A program made the position numbers and the translations under genes. Below, piece by piece: positions 1-11,066 of a stretch of DNA of 64,000 nucleotides; the first letter of the stretch is position 1, and each line of letters starts with the position of its first letter. Origin of the DNA: Dactylis glomerata (lineage: Eukaryota > Streptophyta > Magnoliopsida > Poales > Poaceae). A model generated the notes under the pieces. That model worked only from the letters and a program-made list of their open reading frames with translations. It made no database searches and was not told the DNA's origin. The stretch is taken from the NCBI GenBank assembly GCA_007115705.1, contig QXEO01000550.1, positions 1,424,111-1,488,110 on the forward strand. The letters are read 5' to 3'.

Positions 1-977
1 GTCTTTTCAGTTTGCATCGTTGAATTTGTGTCTGCATCCGCGTGTCAACTTGCTGGTCTTAGTGTCTGTTCCTTTAGAGTTTCGAGTTCGAATCACCATA
101 GTCCCGCCGCCGCCGCACGCTTGCACCACTGCTCCACCATATCCTTCCGCCACCACGCCATATACTTCCGCCACCGCCTTCACATAAGTTTTTGTTCGTT
201 CCTCCCAATTTCATCTGTGCCTTTTTCAGAGTCCGTGAGTTAGGTTTGGGTCGCCAGTCAAGAGGAAGAAGAAGAGCAACAAAAAAAAAGTCAAATCCGC
301 ATCCAAGTCGGGTTGACCCGTTCCTACTAGTCCAGTCCGATTTCAGTCCGAATTGGACAGTTTTGTCAGTTTTTTACGGTTTTCGACAGCAAATTCAACT
401 GGCCATAACTTTTGCATACGAACTCCGTTTTCGACGTGCGACCACTCAAAATGCTCAGCACGAAAAGATCTATGTAACGTCGTTGTGCAACACTCAGAAC
501 GCCCAAAAAAGGCTGGGAAGGCCGAGTTTTTGCCCTCTGAAGTTTCGGACCCGAAAATTCCTGCAGATCTTCACTTATATCTTGCTTTGGAGCTGTTTCT
601 TTCTGCTTATTGTGCCACGCCATGACTTTCTTAGTGTTCTCGGCTCGCGTCTCTAGCACGGTATAGCCTAGGACCAGCACAGTACCGTCGTTGAGCATTC
701 TTTCAACATTGCATTGCTGTTTTGATATTTGCTGTGTTTTTGCTACCATATAAGCCTTCCTACAGCTCCACATATTTCTGCACGTGCTTTGTATCGACAC
801 CTGGTAATCGCTTTGTGCAATCTTGGGAGTCGCTGCTTTTTGCTGGTTGCATATCACCTTCCTCCTGTTTGGTAAGAACTTGTAAGAGCTTTGTATACCG
901 CTTGACGGATTACGCGTGATTCCACCATATTCCGTAGTGCGTAGGTATATATATTTGTGCTTGCTTCTCCGCTAACC
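1..977 (+). other. untranslated leader of D3
   Basis: This is non-coding sequence upstream of the gag start at 978. The part at 628-720 is the same as the D2 leader around 52970-53050, read on the opposite strand. I see no gene in it; the short open frames are chance. Confidence 0.7.
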
Positions 978-3193
978 ATGACAGGAACCACGAAGGATGA
1001 TGTTGATCCGGAGAAGATGACTAATGCAGAGTTGCATGCCCACTTCACTCGGCTGTTGGTGGGGCGTGCACAAGATGTGGACACACGTTTGGGTGATGTT
1101 GATTCCAAGCTTTCTGATGCGATGGACAAGATGGCTGGTCTTGAGGCATCCTTCAACACCAAGCTCGACGCCCGGTTCCCGGAAGTCCTGGCCCGTTTAC
1201 CACCACTGCCACAGCCGGGCATCCCTGTACCACGTGCTCGCCGCGTTCCTCTCATACCGCCATCTGCGGGTACCGTTGCAGCCGCGGCAGCTGCTGCGGC
1301 CGCTACGGAGGCGGCCACCCAGGATGGATATGATGCTGACGAGGGGGCCAACGAGTTCGAAGATGAAATCGAGCTCGACGAGGATGAGGTCCAACAACCT
1401 GCACCTGGCCGTCCGCGGCAATACAACCGCAACGCTCGTCCACCTCCGCGTCCGGTACGTGATGATGAACATGTGGTCAAGCTGAAATTAAATATTCCGC
1501 CATTTGAGGGTAGATATAATCCTGATGCATATCTCACTTAGGAGTAGAGCAACGTTTTGCATGTTTACGCTACCCTGAGCATTTGCGTGTTAGTGCTGCT
1601 ACATGTGAATTTACAGATTTTGCTTCTATCTGGTGGTCTGAACATTGTCGAGTCAATCATGCTAATATTCCTGCTACTTGGGTTGGTCTAAAACATGCCA
1701 TGCGTACTCGTTTTGTACCTCCACATTATCAACGGGACTTGCTTAAAAAATTAACTCATTTAGAACAAGGCAAAAATTCTGTACAAGAGTATTATCAAGA
1801 GTTACAAACAGGCATGATTCGTTGTGGTATTGTAGAGGATAATGAAGCTATGCTTGCACGTTTCTTTGGTGGTTTAAATAAGGAGATTCAGCATATTTTA
1901 GACTATAAGGAGTACAACACTATTACTCGTTTATTTCACCTTGCTTGCAAAGCTGAACTTGAAGTGCAGGATCGTCAACCATCATGGAGAAGAGCTAATA
2001 ATTCCGCAGGTTGTACTTCTTCATGGTCTGCGCGCCAATCCGCTCCACCTTCTCGTGGGGATGCACCAGGTCCTTCCACCTCCAGGTATACCACGCTGAC
2101 ATCAAGAACGCCACCTGCTCCTGCTCCATCACCATCTGCTGGTCCGACACGGAGTTCTTCTTCCATGGCCTCCACGGGGAAGACTCGCGATATTCAATGT
2201 CGCAAATGTTTTGGGTTTGGCCACATCGAAAAAGAATGCAGAACCAAATGTGTGATGGTGGTGCTTGAAGATGGCGAATATGACTCTGCGAGTGATTTTG
2301 ATGATGATACATTGGCACTTATTGCTGCACGTGATGGTGCCAATTCTGATTCTGACAAGGAGATGGAGGTAATGGGAGCTGAAACTGTTGATCAATACAA
2401 GAGTTTAGTTGCACAACGTGTCTTGAGTGTGCAATTGAGCAAAGCTGAGCATGATCAACGCCACAATTTGTTTCAAACAAGAGGCGTTGTTAAGGAGAGA
2501 GCTATCCGGATCATTATTGATGGAGGGAGTTGTAACAATCTGGCTAGTATTGACATGGTGGAGAAGCTTGCTCTACCCACACGACAACGACCTCATCCAT
2601 ATTACATTCAATGGTTTGAGAGCTCCCGTAAGCTCAAGGTAACAAGAACTGCACGTGTGCATTTTACTATTGGTACCTATTCAGATTTTGTTGATTGTGA
2701 TGTTGTACCTATGCAAGCTTGTTCTTTGTTACTTGGTAGACCATGGCAATTTGATAGAGAATCTGTACATAATGGTAAAACTAATCAGTATTCTCTTACA
2801 CATGCTGGCAAGAAAATTGGACTTAAACCCATGACTCCGGAACAAATTTTGAAAGATGATCTTGCTAGAGCTAGTAGATTAAAAAATGATGACAAACATA
2901 AGAGTGAGAATCAGATTATTGCTGCAGATTTTGTACCCCCTAAGCATTCTTCTAAATCTGATTCTAACCATGCTACTGAAATTCGTTTGAAGAATCCTTG
3001 TTTACTTGCTAGCAAATCTGATCTTGGTGAAATTGATGTCAATATTACTCCTTGTTATGCCATTGTTTGCAAAGAAGTTCTGTTTTCATTTGAGGATATG
3101 CCTCCTTCTTTGCCACCTGCGGTTGCTAACCTTTTGCAGGAATACATGGACGTTTTTCCACAAGATGTTCCACCTGGACTTCCACCAAATTGA
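978..3193 (+). pseudogene. gag-protease of D3, frameshifted
   Basis: Gag forms the virus-like particle and the aspartic protease cuts the polyprotein. The start is taken at ATG 978, by comparison with the D2 gag start at 52725. The N-terminal part holds an alanine run near 1273-1315 and an acidic patch. TGG has become TAG at 1539-1541, and a deletion of about 7 bp relative to D2 moves the frame. The downstream frame from 1583 has the conserved gag block with paired tryptophans (near 1633), a CX2CX4HX4C zinc knuckle (about 2198-2240), and a protease site of the form IIIDGGSC near 2510. The frame ends at 3193 because 20 bp are missing next to a CACC microhomology. Not functional. Confidence 0.85.
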
Positions 3194-3585
3194 TTTGATT
3201 CCAGGAGCCTCGCTGCCCAACCGTGCGCCATATCGCACCAATCCTGAAGAAACAAAAGAGATCCAACGACAAATCCAGAGTTTATTGGACAAAGGTTATA
3301 TTCGTGAGTCTCTTAGTCCATGCGTTGTTCCTATTATTTTAGTACCTAAGAAAGATGGTTCTTCGCGCATGTGTACTAACTGTCGAGCTATTAATAATAT
3401 TACCATTCGATATCGTCACCCTATACCTCGTTTGGATGACATGCTGGATGAGTTGAGTGGTTCTATTATGTTCTCTAAAGTTGATTTGCGTAGTGGTTAC
3501 CACCAAATTCGTATGCAATTAGGAGATGAATGGAAAACGGCTTTTAAAACTAAAGTTGATTTGCGTAGTGGTTACCACCAAATCG
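3190..3585 (+). pseudogene. truncated reverse transcriptase of D3
   Basis: This is the N-terminal part of a Ty3/gypsy RT, including the residues around RMCTNCRAINNITIRYRH and the substrate-binding block KVDLRSGYHQIRM. It stops before the catalytic YFDD motif. The frame differs from that of the upstream protease because of the 20-bp deletion at about 3190. At the 3' end a 33-bp segment is repeated and then joined to unrelated sequence, so no active enzyme can be made. Confidence 0.85.
3476..3583 (+). repeat. 33-bp direct repeat at the D3/A2 junction
   Basis: The 33 bases at 3476-3508 recur exactly at 3551-3583. The second copy follows a TAAA that is shared by both sites and is then joined to A2. 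This looks like filler from template switching or end-joining repair. Confidence 0.85.
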
Positions 3586-4859
3586 TTCTAGCGATTGCAT
3601 TGGCGCACGAGCTTCACACGTGTAGTCGGATCGTCAAGCATGAACTCCACCCACCAAATCGACATATCAAGATCTCATCGAAAGACCGGACACCTTTGCC
3701 CTATCACCGAGCCTGGCTCCGGACGTGATGGGCAAGCAGGCGCGGGAGGCTTCGATCCAGGCGCGGGCGAGCAAGGCGTCACAGGCGCGGGCGAGCGCTC
3801 TCGCGGGAGGCCAGACGACCTCCGGGCCGAGGCGCCATGGAGCGAAATTTTTTTGGACAACTTACTCGATGCCTCAATCGGATCTGAAACGAACCCAGGG
3901 AGTCCTCGATCGGATCTGGTACTTGCACATCTTGGACTCTGGCAGGATCGGATCTGGCGTCCAGCGCACGGGCGGTTTTGTGTTTTTTTTTTTACTCAGA
4001 GCGATCGGATCTTGCTTTCCTTCCACCAACTTTGGATCTGATCGCAACTTGTCTAAGGATCTGCAAACCGATCAAGAACAAAAATATCGCTACAAGCGGG
4101 CCTGAGTTGGAAGCTCAATCGGCTGCCGAGACAAAATTCTTGATCCCACTTCCTATCGATGTAAACGATCGCCCAGGGAATCACCCTGTCTAAAACGACC
4201 GATCAAGGACACAATCTAGAAATCGATCAAACGGTACAAACTGATGCAAATGTCGAGAACATCCGCTCAAAAATCACAGCTCGCGGGATCACCCAGTAAT
4301 CTGATACGAAGGATCAACCCGTGATCCTTGGAGTTTGTACTGATCTTTCACAGCGAGTCAAACTAGATAGAAATCTTCCAACAACGCGAAGAACGTCACC
4401 TGAAGAGAGGAACGAATCCAGCAAGCAAACTTGATGAAGATCATCACGCCTCAAGCCACAGCTCGATAATCCTTGATGACGCAAGAACCCTCGCAGCAAC
4501 TTTATTAGATAACATGGCAGCGCCGTTTCCCCGGAGGGATAATACACAGTGGAGCACACGATAGTTTTAGACTAAACAACTGAACTCCCCAAACCCTAGA
4601 CTGCTGGCCTCCTTATATAGACGGCCAGAAAACTATTGGGCTTGGACAGGCCCAAACCCAAAACACAAATAATTCTAAGTGGCCCATAACATGACCTAGC
4701 ACACAGAATAACATAAGCAGATATGTAAATTGTTGACACAACCTTAGACTAAATTATTTCATATCGTAGGTCGTCCTGGCATGCCAATCAGCAACGAGCT
4801 TCCCTCATCTTGGTGGAGTCCTGAAATTGGGCTTCACCTCCTCCGTCGTGCCCATATTA
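3586..4859 (-). mobile_element. A2: family A fragment (leader plus 5' LTR), reversed
   Basis: Reading the minus strand from 4859 downward gives a family A LTR, a damaged PBS and then leader. The LTR matches those of A1 at 15674-16232 and 26558-27116. The leader (3586-4290) is GC-rich in part (3730-3850) and contains several GATCGGATC-like words. No gag remains. The PBS/LTR boundary has lost about 10 bp between two GATA words. The left end joins D3 in opposite orientation, and the LTR end at 4859 abuts a partial H LTR. Confidence 0.75.
4304..4859 (-). repeat. 5' LTR of A2
   Basis: A family A LTR, minus orientation, with the terminal TG altered at the outer end (TAATATGG instead of TGATATGG). 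It has the TATA-like TCTATATAAGG and the U5 GAAAGATC block typical of the family. Confidence 0.75.
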
Positions 4860-5172
4860 CCATCCCTCCGGGGTTGGCATATTGAGATGGCGTCTCCGAC
4901 GTTCGTCTAGTTATCCACTATATTGTGTTCTGCGTGAAGGTGCTTGTTATTCAAGTATTGTCGTGCTTCGGCGTGAGGCTCGTTGTTCATCATCGAGTTG
5001 CTCGTTGGATTCATCTATTCGGCGTGAGGTTCGTCTACATCGACAAGTTGCTCACAGGATTGACGTTCCCCCGTCTTCAGGTTACGTGTATCGCTCACGT
5101 GATTGGGAGATCTATCAGATCCATTGGATCATGAGGTGCATCATGAAAGATCGGGCCAAACTGTCTTCATCA
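4860..5172 (+). repeat. 5' LTR of H2, 5'-truncated
   Basis: It matches the 3' LTR of H2 from the CCATCCCTCCGGGG-like block to the end CTTCATCA. The first half of the LTR is missing, with A2 in its place. Confidence 0.8.
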
Positions 5173-5175
5173 TCT

Positions 5176-5187
5176 TGGTATCAGAGC
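5176..5187 (+). promoter_or_regulatory. PBS of H2 (initiator tRNA-Met type)
   Basis: TGGTATCAGAGC lies three bases after the LTR end. This is the full 12-nt complement expected for the 3' end of plant initiator tRNA-Met, and the best match of any PBS in the window. Confidence 0.85.
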
Positions 5188-6389
5188 ACCAGATTGATCA
5201 CGGTGTAGTTGCGTTCGTCGAGCAGATTTGTTTTATCCGTAGGGCGGCGAGTAGTGGTGGTCGTTCTATTGGCGGCTCAGTTCTTTGATCGATCTGATTT
5301 TCAGAAGTACTAGCGAGATTGGTTGGTACGCACATCCAGATCGATTCCCCGTGTCATGACTTGGGGAAATATCAGACTGATTGGTACGTGGGAGTTGCAG
5401 GCTATTAAAGGAAAGAATTAGGTGCATATCGGTCTGGTTTTTAAGGGGACACGAAATTCCAGGAGTTTTCATTGAGGGCAAAGCTTCTTTGGAAAGACTC
5501 CAGCATCAAGACTCCTTCCAGATTGATTCTCGCGTGGAATTCAGATTGGAAATCTCGGATCTGTTCCGTTTCATGCGCAAGAAAGGAAACAAATATGGCA
5601 GATTGGACTGGATACGTGTATTCAGGTCTGATTTTGCTAGTGACTTGTTAACAACAAAGGAAGAGAAAAGGTAGGCGTTGTTCAGATCGTATTTGATTAT
5701 TACGTAATTTCGGCAATTATCAATTCGGATCTCGATTGGTTGTGTCGATCTGTTTTCATAACTTGGTGGACATTGGTAAAAGTAAACTTGGCAACATGCA
5801 GTGTTCTGGTCGGCTCAGTTGGTTTGGTGGTGGCGGTAAAGAAAAAAATACTGGAATAATAAAAGGACAGATCAGATTGCATTGGTGCTGCATTCCGGTT
5901 CAGTTTTGGTGCAGAATATATTGACTGCTTTTACGTGGCTATTCTTAGAAATTTCTGAAAGAAAATGAGACATTGTAAGCAGTTTCAAAGAGGTGGCAAT
6001 TTTGTAAGCAGTCTATTTGGATCCTTGGCGTATAGGAATTTGTCCTATTTGTTTTGGATGATGTGCTTTGTTTGCTACTAAAATTCAGTTTGCGTCTGCG
6101 GGTATATTCAGCTCATTTGGATCCTCAGTGTGCAGGAGTATGTCCTATCCATTTTGGGTGATCTGCTCATGTGCTTCGAGACTGCATTCCAATGATTGTT
6201 TGTGTCTCAATCAGGTTTGTTGGTGGGTGGCACCAAAGACTAAAAGGTGCCAAGAGCAAGTCAAGCTACCCGAGAGGGAGGATGTGGTGTGGCAGGCTGG
6301 CAAGGTTTGAAGATGGACAGTGGCGATATTGCAGATTTGATGCTATGTTTTGTGAGAAGACCCTCTGGCGTTGAGGACAACGCCTTTCC
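5188..6389 (+). other. non-coding interior of H2
   Basis: I see no gag, protease or pol motif. Two diverged copies of a segment of about 55 bp lie at about 6018-6072 and 6117-6172, each starting TTGGATCCT. The longest open frames have no recognisable domain. Confidence 0.6.
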
Positions 6390-6402
6390 AAGAAGGGAAG
6401 GA
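6390..6402 (+). promoter_or_regulatory. polypurine tract of H2
   Basis: AAGAAGGGAAGGA lies directly before the 3' LTR start TGATGAGG. This is the expected plus-strand primer site. Confidence 0.75.
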
Positions 6403-6967
6403 TGATGAGGATTGGCACGCCAGGACGACCTACGATATGTGATAATTAAGTCTAAGGCTGTGTCATTAATTTGTATCTGTTCATGCTATTTCTTAGCCTG
6501 GTCATGTTGTGGGCTAATTAGGGTTTTATTTTATGTTTTGGGTTTGGGCTTGTCCAAGCCCAATAGTTTTCTGGCCGTCTATATAAGGAGGCTGGGCGGC
6601 TAGGGTTTGGAGAGGCTGAAAATTATGTAGAACTTTTAGTTCCCACGTGTGTGTACATCCCCCCGGGGTTGGCGTATTGAGACAGCGTCTCTGATGTTCA
6701 TCTAGTTATCCACTATATTGTGTTCTGCGTGAAGGTGCTTGTTATTCAAGTATTGTCGTGCTTCGGCGTGACGCTCGTTGTTCATCATCGAGTTGCTCGT
6801 TGGATTCATCTATTTGGCGTGAGGTTCGTCTACATCGACGAGTTGCTCGCAGGATTGATGTTCCCCCGTCTTTAGGTTACGCGTATCGCTCACGTGATTG
6901 GGAGATCTATCAGATCCATTGGATCAGGAGGTGCATCGTGAAAGATCGGGCCAAACTATCTTCATCA
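6403..6967 (+). repeat. 3' LTR of H2
   Basis: It runs from TGATGAGG to CTTCATCA, 565 bp. A CCAAT-like GCCCAATAG (about 6559) and a TATA box TCTATATAAGG (6578-6588) mark the U3 promoter. GAAAGATCGGG near the end is the U5 motif shared with families A to D. Confidence 0.85.
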
Positions 6968-7204
6968 ATATGGATGTTGTAATATGTATTGAACCCAACC
7001 GGTTCCTTGAGACCTGGCCTCCTATATATAGGGGCCGGGAGAGGCCGGCCAGGGACAGATTGAGATTGAGCCAAGTTCAGTACCACGCTTATTCTCGATA
7101 CACACCTTGTTTGACTGATCTTTACCTTCGAGTTCATCTAACGCCCTTTTCCCCCTGATTCTAAGTCCGTCATCTACGACATTTGTCGAGTTAACCCTCG
7201 TCAC
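6968..7204 (+). mobile_element. K: unclassified LTR fragment
   Basis: About 240 bp containing CCTATATATAGGGGCC (near 7020), a strong TATA-like box of the kind seen in LTR promoters, followed by GC-rich then pyrimidine-rich sequence. It resembles the promoter/U5 part of an LTR, but I could not place the family, and neither end is a clear LTR terminus. The right boundary with E is approximate. Confidence 0.4.
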
Positions 7205-8678
7205 TCTCCCAGATTACTAGAGGCATGAACCCACTATCGAGCATAAATACTCCCTCTTGGAGTCACTAGCATCTACTTGGCCAAAGTATCTACTAACAAT
7301 GGAGAGCATGCAAGATCACAAATAGACATGATAGATCAATAATCAACTTGACATAGTACTCAATATTCATCGGATCCCAACAAACACAACATGTGAATTA
7401 CATAAAGATGATCTTGATCATGTAAGCAGCTCACAAGATCTAAACATGGAGGCGCAAATTGGAGAAGACAACCATTTAGCTACTGCTATGGACCCATAGT
7501 CCAGGGGTGAACTACTCACGCATCACTCCGGAGGCAGGCATGGCGATGAAGAAGGCCTCCAGTGATGATTCTTTTCTCCGGCAGGGTGCCGGGAAGAGCT
7601 TCTGACCCCTCCCAAACTAGGGTCGATGGCGGTGGCGGCTTACAGTACTTTTCATGGATGGATGTTTAGGCCCTTAGGGTTTTCCCGATGAAGTGAATTT
7701 ATAGGCGGAAGGGCGATATCAGAGGGAGCCCGAGGGGAGCACACCATAGGGTGGTGCGGCCAGGGGCTGGGCCGCGCCACCACCTTGTGTGGCCGGCTCG
7801 ATGCCCATCTCCGTCTCTCCTTTGGACTTCGTCTTCGTGTCAGCAAAATAGGAACTTTGGCTTTTATTTCATCCAATTCCGAGAATATTTCCTTCAGCAA
7901 AAACCTGGAATAGAAAAACAGCAAAAAATAGGAACTGGCACTATGGCATCTTGTTAATAGGTTAGTTCTAGAAAATGCATAAAAATGCTATGAAGTGTAA
8001 ACAAAACATAAAGCAATTGGTGTAAAACAAGCATGGAGCATCAAAAATTATAGATATTGATAGGGGAAAGGTGCCCAATCTTTCGATGAGACGATAACTA
8101 TCGATTATGGTGGAGGTCGACGTTGACGATCCGACTACAAACTTGCGAGACGTTGCGCCTTAGCAATTGATACACCAACTTCTGAGGCTATTGATCACGC
8201 CGGAGCTTGATCAACCTGATCACGAGGATCAATCCCTGCAAGCAATCGAAGAACCAGCAAAAATTATAGATGCAATCAAGATATTGCGAATAAAGATGTA
8301 GGCTTTATTGAAGAGTTCGGATTCTGTCTGTGCGTAGTACAAAAGGTCGGTTTGACACTTGTGCCTATGGCAAAGAGTAGCTCGTGGCTAAGTCTTTAAC
8401 TAAACAAAATCCAAGTTCTAATGACGGCTAGGAGGAGGTTTATATGAGGGAAAGGGCAGGGATTTTCGTACAACCCTAATGGGCCATCCGAAAATAACCC
8501 TAGATGGGCCGATTTCCACTCAAACAGCCTCCAGAAAATCCCTAAAATACCTATGACAAAAATACATGTGTTTAACCCATAAAATAAGGTGACGCAACAC
8601 CATATAAAGCCTTGGATGAATTTTATGATTTGGTAACTTGTGAATCTCGTCCAAGCATCCTTGCAGCATTATGGTGGC

Positions 8679-9630
8679 TGATGAGGACATCCCTACTACA
8701 CAGCCATCTCCACCTACTATTGCTGATCCTATTGTTGCTGATCAAGATAAGTCCAATGACGAGATTAGGATTGGACCAATTACTCGAGCCCGTGCTAATT
8801 TGTTACAACAGCAGGTGAACTCACTCCTCGCTGAATCTGATATTTATTGTAATGAGAATTTTATACTGCCTAAGTCTTTGTTCATATGTATGATCAGGTT
8901 CATTGGAGAAGAAGGGGTTCGAGGGAGCAAGGAGTTGCCGCACATGGAGCATGACGTGGTGATCAAGCAAGAGAGCGCGAGGGAGGAGAGGGAGGCCGGT
9001 GCCACAAGCATGGAGGACATCACCACGTGAAGGATATCAAGTCTGGATGAGCACGAGCAAGTGATGGCGCACTAGGACTGCCTACGGCACGATGTCTACA
9101 TGTCTAAGGCGCGCTACACACATAGCCTGCGTGCTAAAATTAGACTGAACCCATATATGGGTCAGTATGTACCCGTTTGAGTCAAACCGAGTCAGTTTGG
9201 GCCCAAACCAGGCTTGTTTTGGGCTAGGTCATTGCTGAGGACGCCCGGCCACCTATAAGTAGCCCTGGGTGCCCCCTCAATTAGGGTTAGACCACATTTA
9301 GACTAAAGATTACTTCGTTGAACTGCTGTAAGCATTCATCTAAATTCCTCCGCACCAATTCATCTGGATTTGGTGTTATACTGCTGCAAGTTTAGTGTGA
9401 TCTGTTGGTCCATTGGGAATCAGTAGATTGCAAACTACCATTTCGTGGTCGACGGCTACGTGCGCAAGTGTATGGAGTCGTGAATATCCTACAGGGTTTG
9501 AGAGCTGTTGCATTGTCATCAGGGTGCAAGCGAGGAGAGTTCATCGGTGACACCAAGTTATCCCCGACAACCATCCGCTGCCATCATCACCATTGCATCG
9601 CTCACGAGAAGATCGGGCCACCCCCTATCA
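8679..9630 (+). repeat. 5' LTR of C1
   Basis: 952 bp, TGATGAGGACATCCC to CCCCTATCA. Its first 350 bp repeat the C-terminal tail of pol (frame ending at TGA 9028-9030). A TATA-like CCTATAAGTAG is near 9251 and the U5 motif GAGAAGATCGGG at about 9606. Confidence 0.9.
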
Positions 9631-9633
9631 TCT

Positions 9634-9645
9634 TGGTATCAGATT
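9634..9645 (+). promoter_or_regulatory. PBS of C1
   Basis: TGGTATCAGATT, three bases after the LTR. The first ten bases match the initiator tRNA-Met complement. Confidence 0.85.
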
Positions 9646-11066
9646 TCCACGGTTTACTCGGTGAGCATCCACAAATTCATCCCCGCAATTTGTTTTTGTT
9701 TTCAGTCCTATCCAGAAAAAGCCAAAAAAATAGGGTTCTTAGTTTCTGCCATAGCCTAGATTGCACTGTTCTTGAGTTTTAGTCGCTGATCGTCTTTTCG
9801 CGTATCTTTTCTTCCAATTTGTAGGAGTCTAGGTTCACCGATCTTTTTTGCATCTTAGTTTCAAGTTTGGATCTCGTTTGGAGTCTCGTTGATCGTCGTC
9901 TTCTTCCCTGGTTTTGCGGCCTGTTCATGAAAGAAATCAATCGAACAGATTGATCCGATCGGCAAAAAAAAACGTCTCGATTGCCCGACCCCAGACGTGC
10001 TCTGCGGCCGAGCGCGGGCAGTCGCCTCGTGATCTCCTGCAGATCGGATCCATCGCTGGGAGTCCAGTGTGCCCACGGTTTCCGGCACTTGATCACTCTC
10101 CCAGGAGTCCTTTGCCTCGAGGATTCCCCTGCCACCGATCGCTATCCAAAATTTGGGCCTAGTTTATTTCCCTAGCCGCTCCGTAATACACACAAAAAAG
10201 GGCAGCGTTTTGATCGGGAGTCACTGCATCGCTGTGATCGCCCGGCCTCGCCCCAGCATGGAGTACGTCTGGGGTCGAGCGCCAGCTCCCCTCGCTCGGT
10301 TCGCTCGAGCACCCAGCGCCAAGGCCAGCCCAACAGGTTTGGCTGGTTTCGGTTTAGTAAAAAAAAAGCAAAAAAAAGGACGTGTCTGCACACGCCGCAC
10401 CTAAAAAAAGAGACAAACTACTTTGTCCGTTTCGCGTCGCCGTCACGCTGTCGCGTGTTTCCGGCGTCGTATATCTCTGCCGCGACACGTTTTTTGTCAA
10501 TTTCTCTACCGCGACAGCGTGTTACCACTGTGTCCACATAGCGTCCCTTCTACACGATTTTGATCGCTTTAGCTACAGCCTGTCTACAACATCGTGTTAG
10601 GCGCTCACCCATCCGAGACTAGCTATTTCGTGTTATCAGGCTGCTGCCGTGTGCGCAATCTTGAGCCTGTTCATTGAGCCCGTGCTAGCATCTCTCTTGT
10701 GCATTGCAACACGAGCTACTGTGTGTTGTCACTTATATCTCTTGAGCTCTTTTTTAGAGTTGCTTTGCCTTGCTTATCTCCACCGTGTGTGTTTCGTGGG
10801 TCTTGTCATACGATCAGCACTAGGACTTATTTGCGGTGTACTTAGGATACCATACCTATAGCTCCACCATATATTCCTGGTTTGTCGTGTGATCGCTCTT
10901 ATACCCTTGGTATTCACTTCATCACATCCGTGCACGAGCTTGATACTTTGTTCTGGTACACACTACTATTCACTTTGGAACGGTAAGATTACCTTTTCTT
11001 GTCAGTTTTTGAGTGAGTTGTGAGAGGCACCACACGTTTTTGATTTCGTGCACTAATCTACTAATC
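9646..11066 (+). other. leader of C1
   Basis: A GC-rich, variable first half (to about 10500, with A-runs near 9965 and 10360) and a second half (about 10650-11060) that is clearly similar to the leaders of B1 and B2. No gene is seen; the short open frames lack domains. Confidence 0.7.

Larger units (their letters stand above)
1..3585 (+). mobile_element. D3: Ty3/gypsy element (family D, CRM-like), 5' part only
   Basis: This stretch reads leader, gag, protease and the first part of RT, in the same order and with close protein similarity to D2 on the other strand at 46974-54781. Its 5' LTR lies beyond the left edge of the window. The element stops abruptly inside RT at about 3585, where it is joined to a reversed family A sequence. 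It is dead: a stop plus small deletion in gag, a 20-bp deletion before RT, and the loss of the rest of pol. Family assignment rests on the leader block around 628-700, which matches the reverse complement of 52980-53050, and on the shared gag and protease. Confidence 0.85.
4860..6967 (+). mobile_element. H2: short non-autonomous LTR element
   Basis: A partial 5' LTR (4860-5172), PBS for initiator tRNA-Met (5176-5187), about 1.2 kb without a recognisable protein, a polypurine tract (6390-6402) and a complete 3' LTR (6403-6967). The first part of the 5' LTR is replaced by A2. The element therefore has every cis signal needed for reverse transcription but no enzyme of its own. The LTR shares its U3 part with family A and its U5 motif with families A to D, so one of those is the likely helper. 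Confidence 0.8.

Noticed and set aside
5173..5190. tRNA-Met gene
   Set aside because: Only the 12-base primer complement is present next to an LTR; no cloverleaf.
8671..9030. Separate small gene at the start of the C1 5' LTR
   Set aside because: It is the LTR copy of the pol C-terminal tail; the same frame is attached to pol at the 3' LTR.
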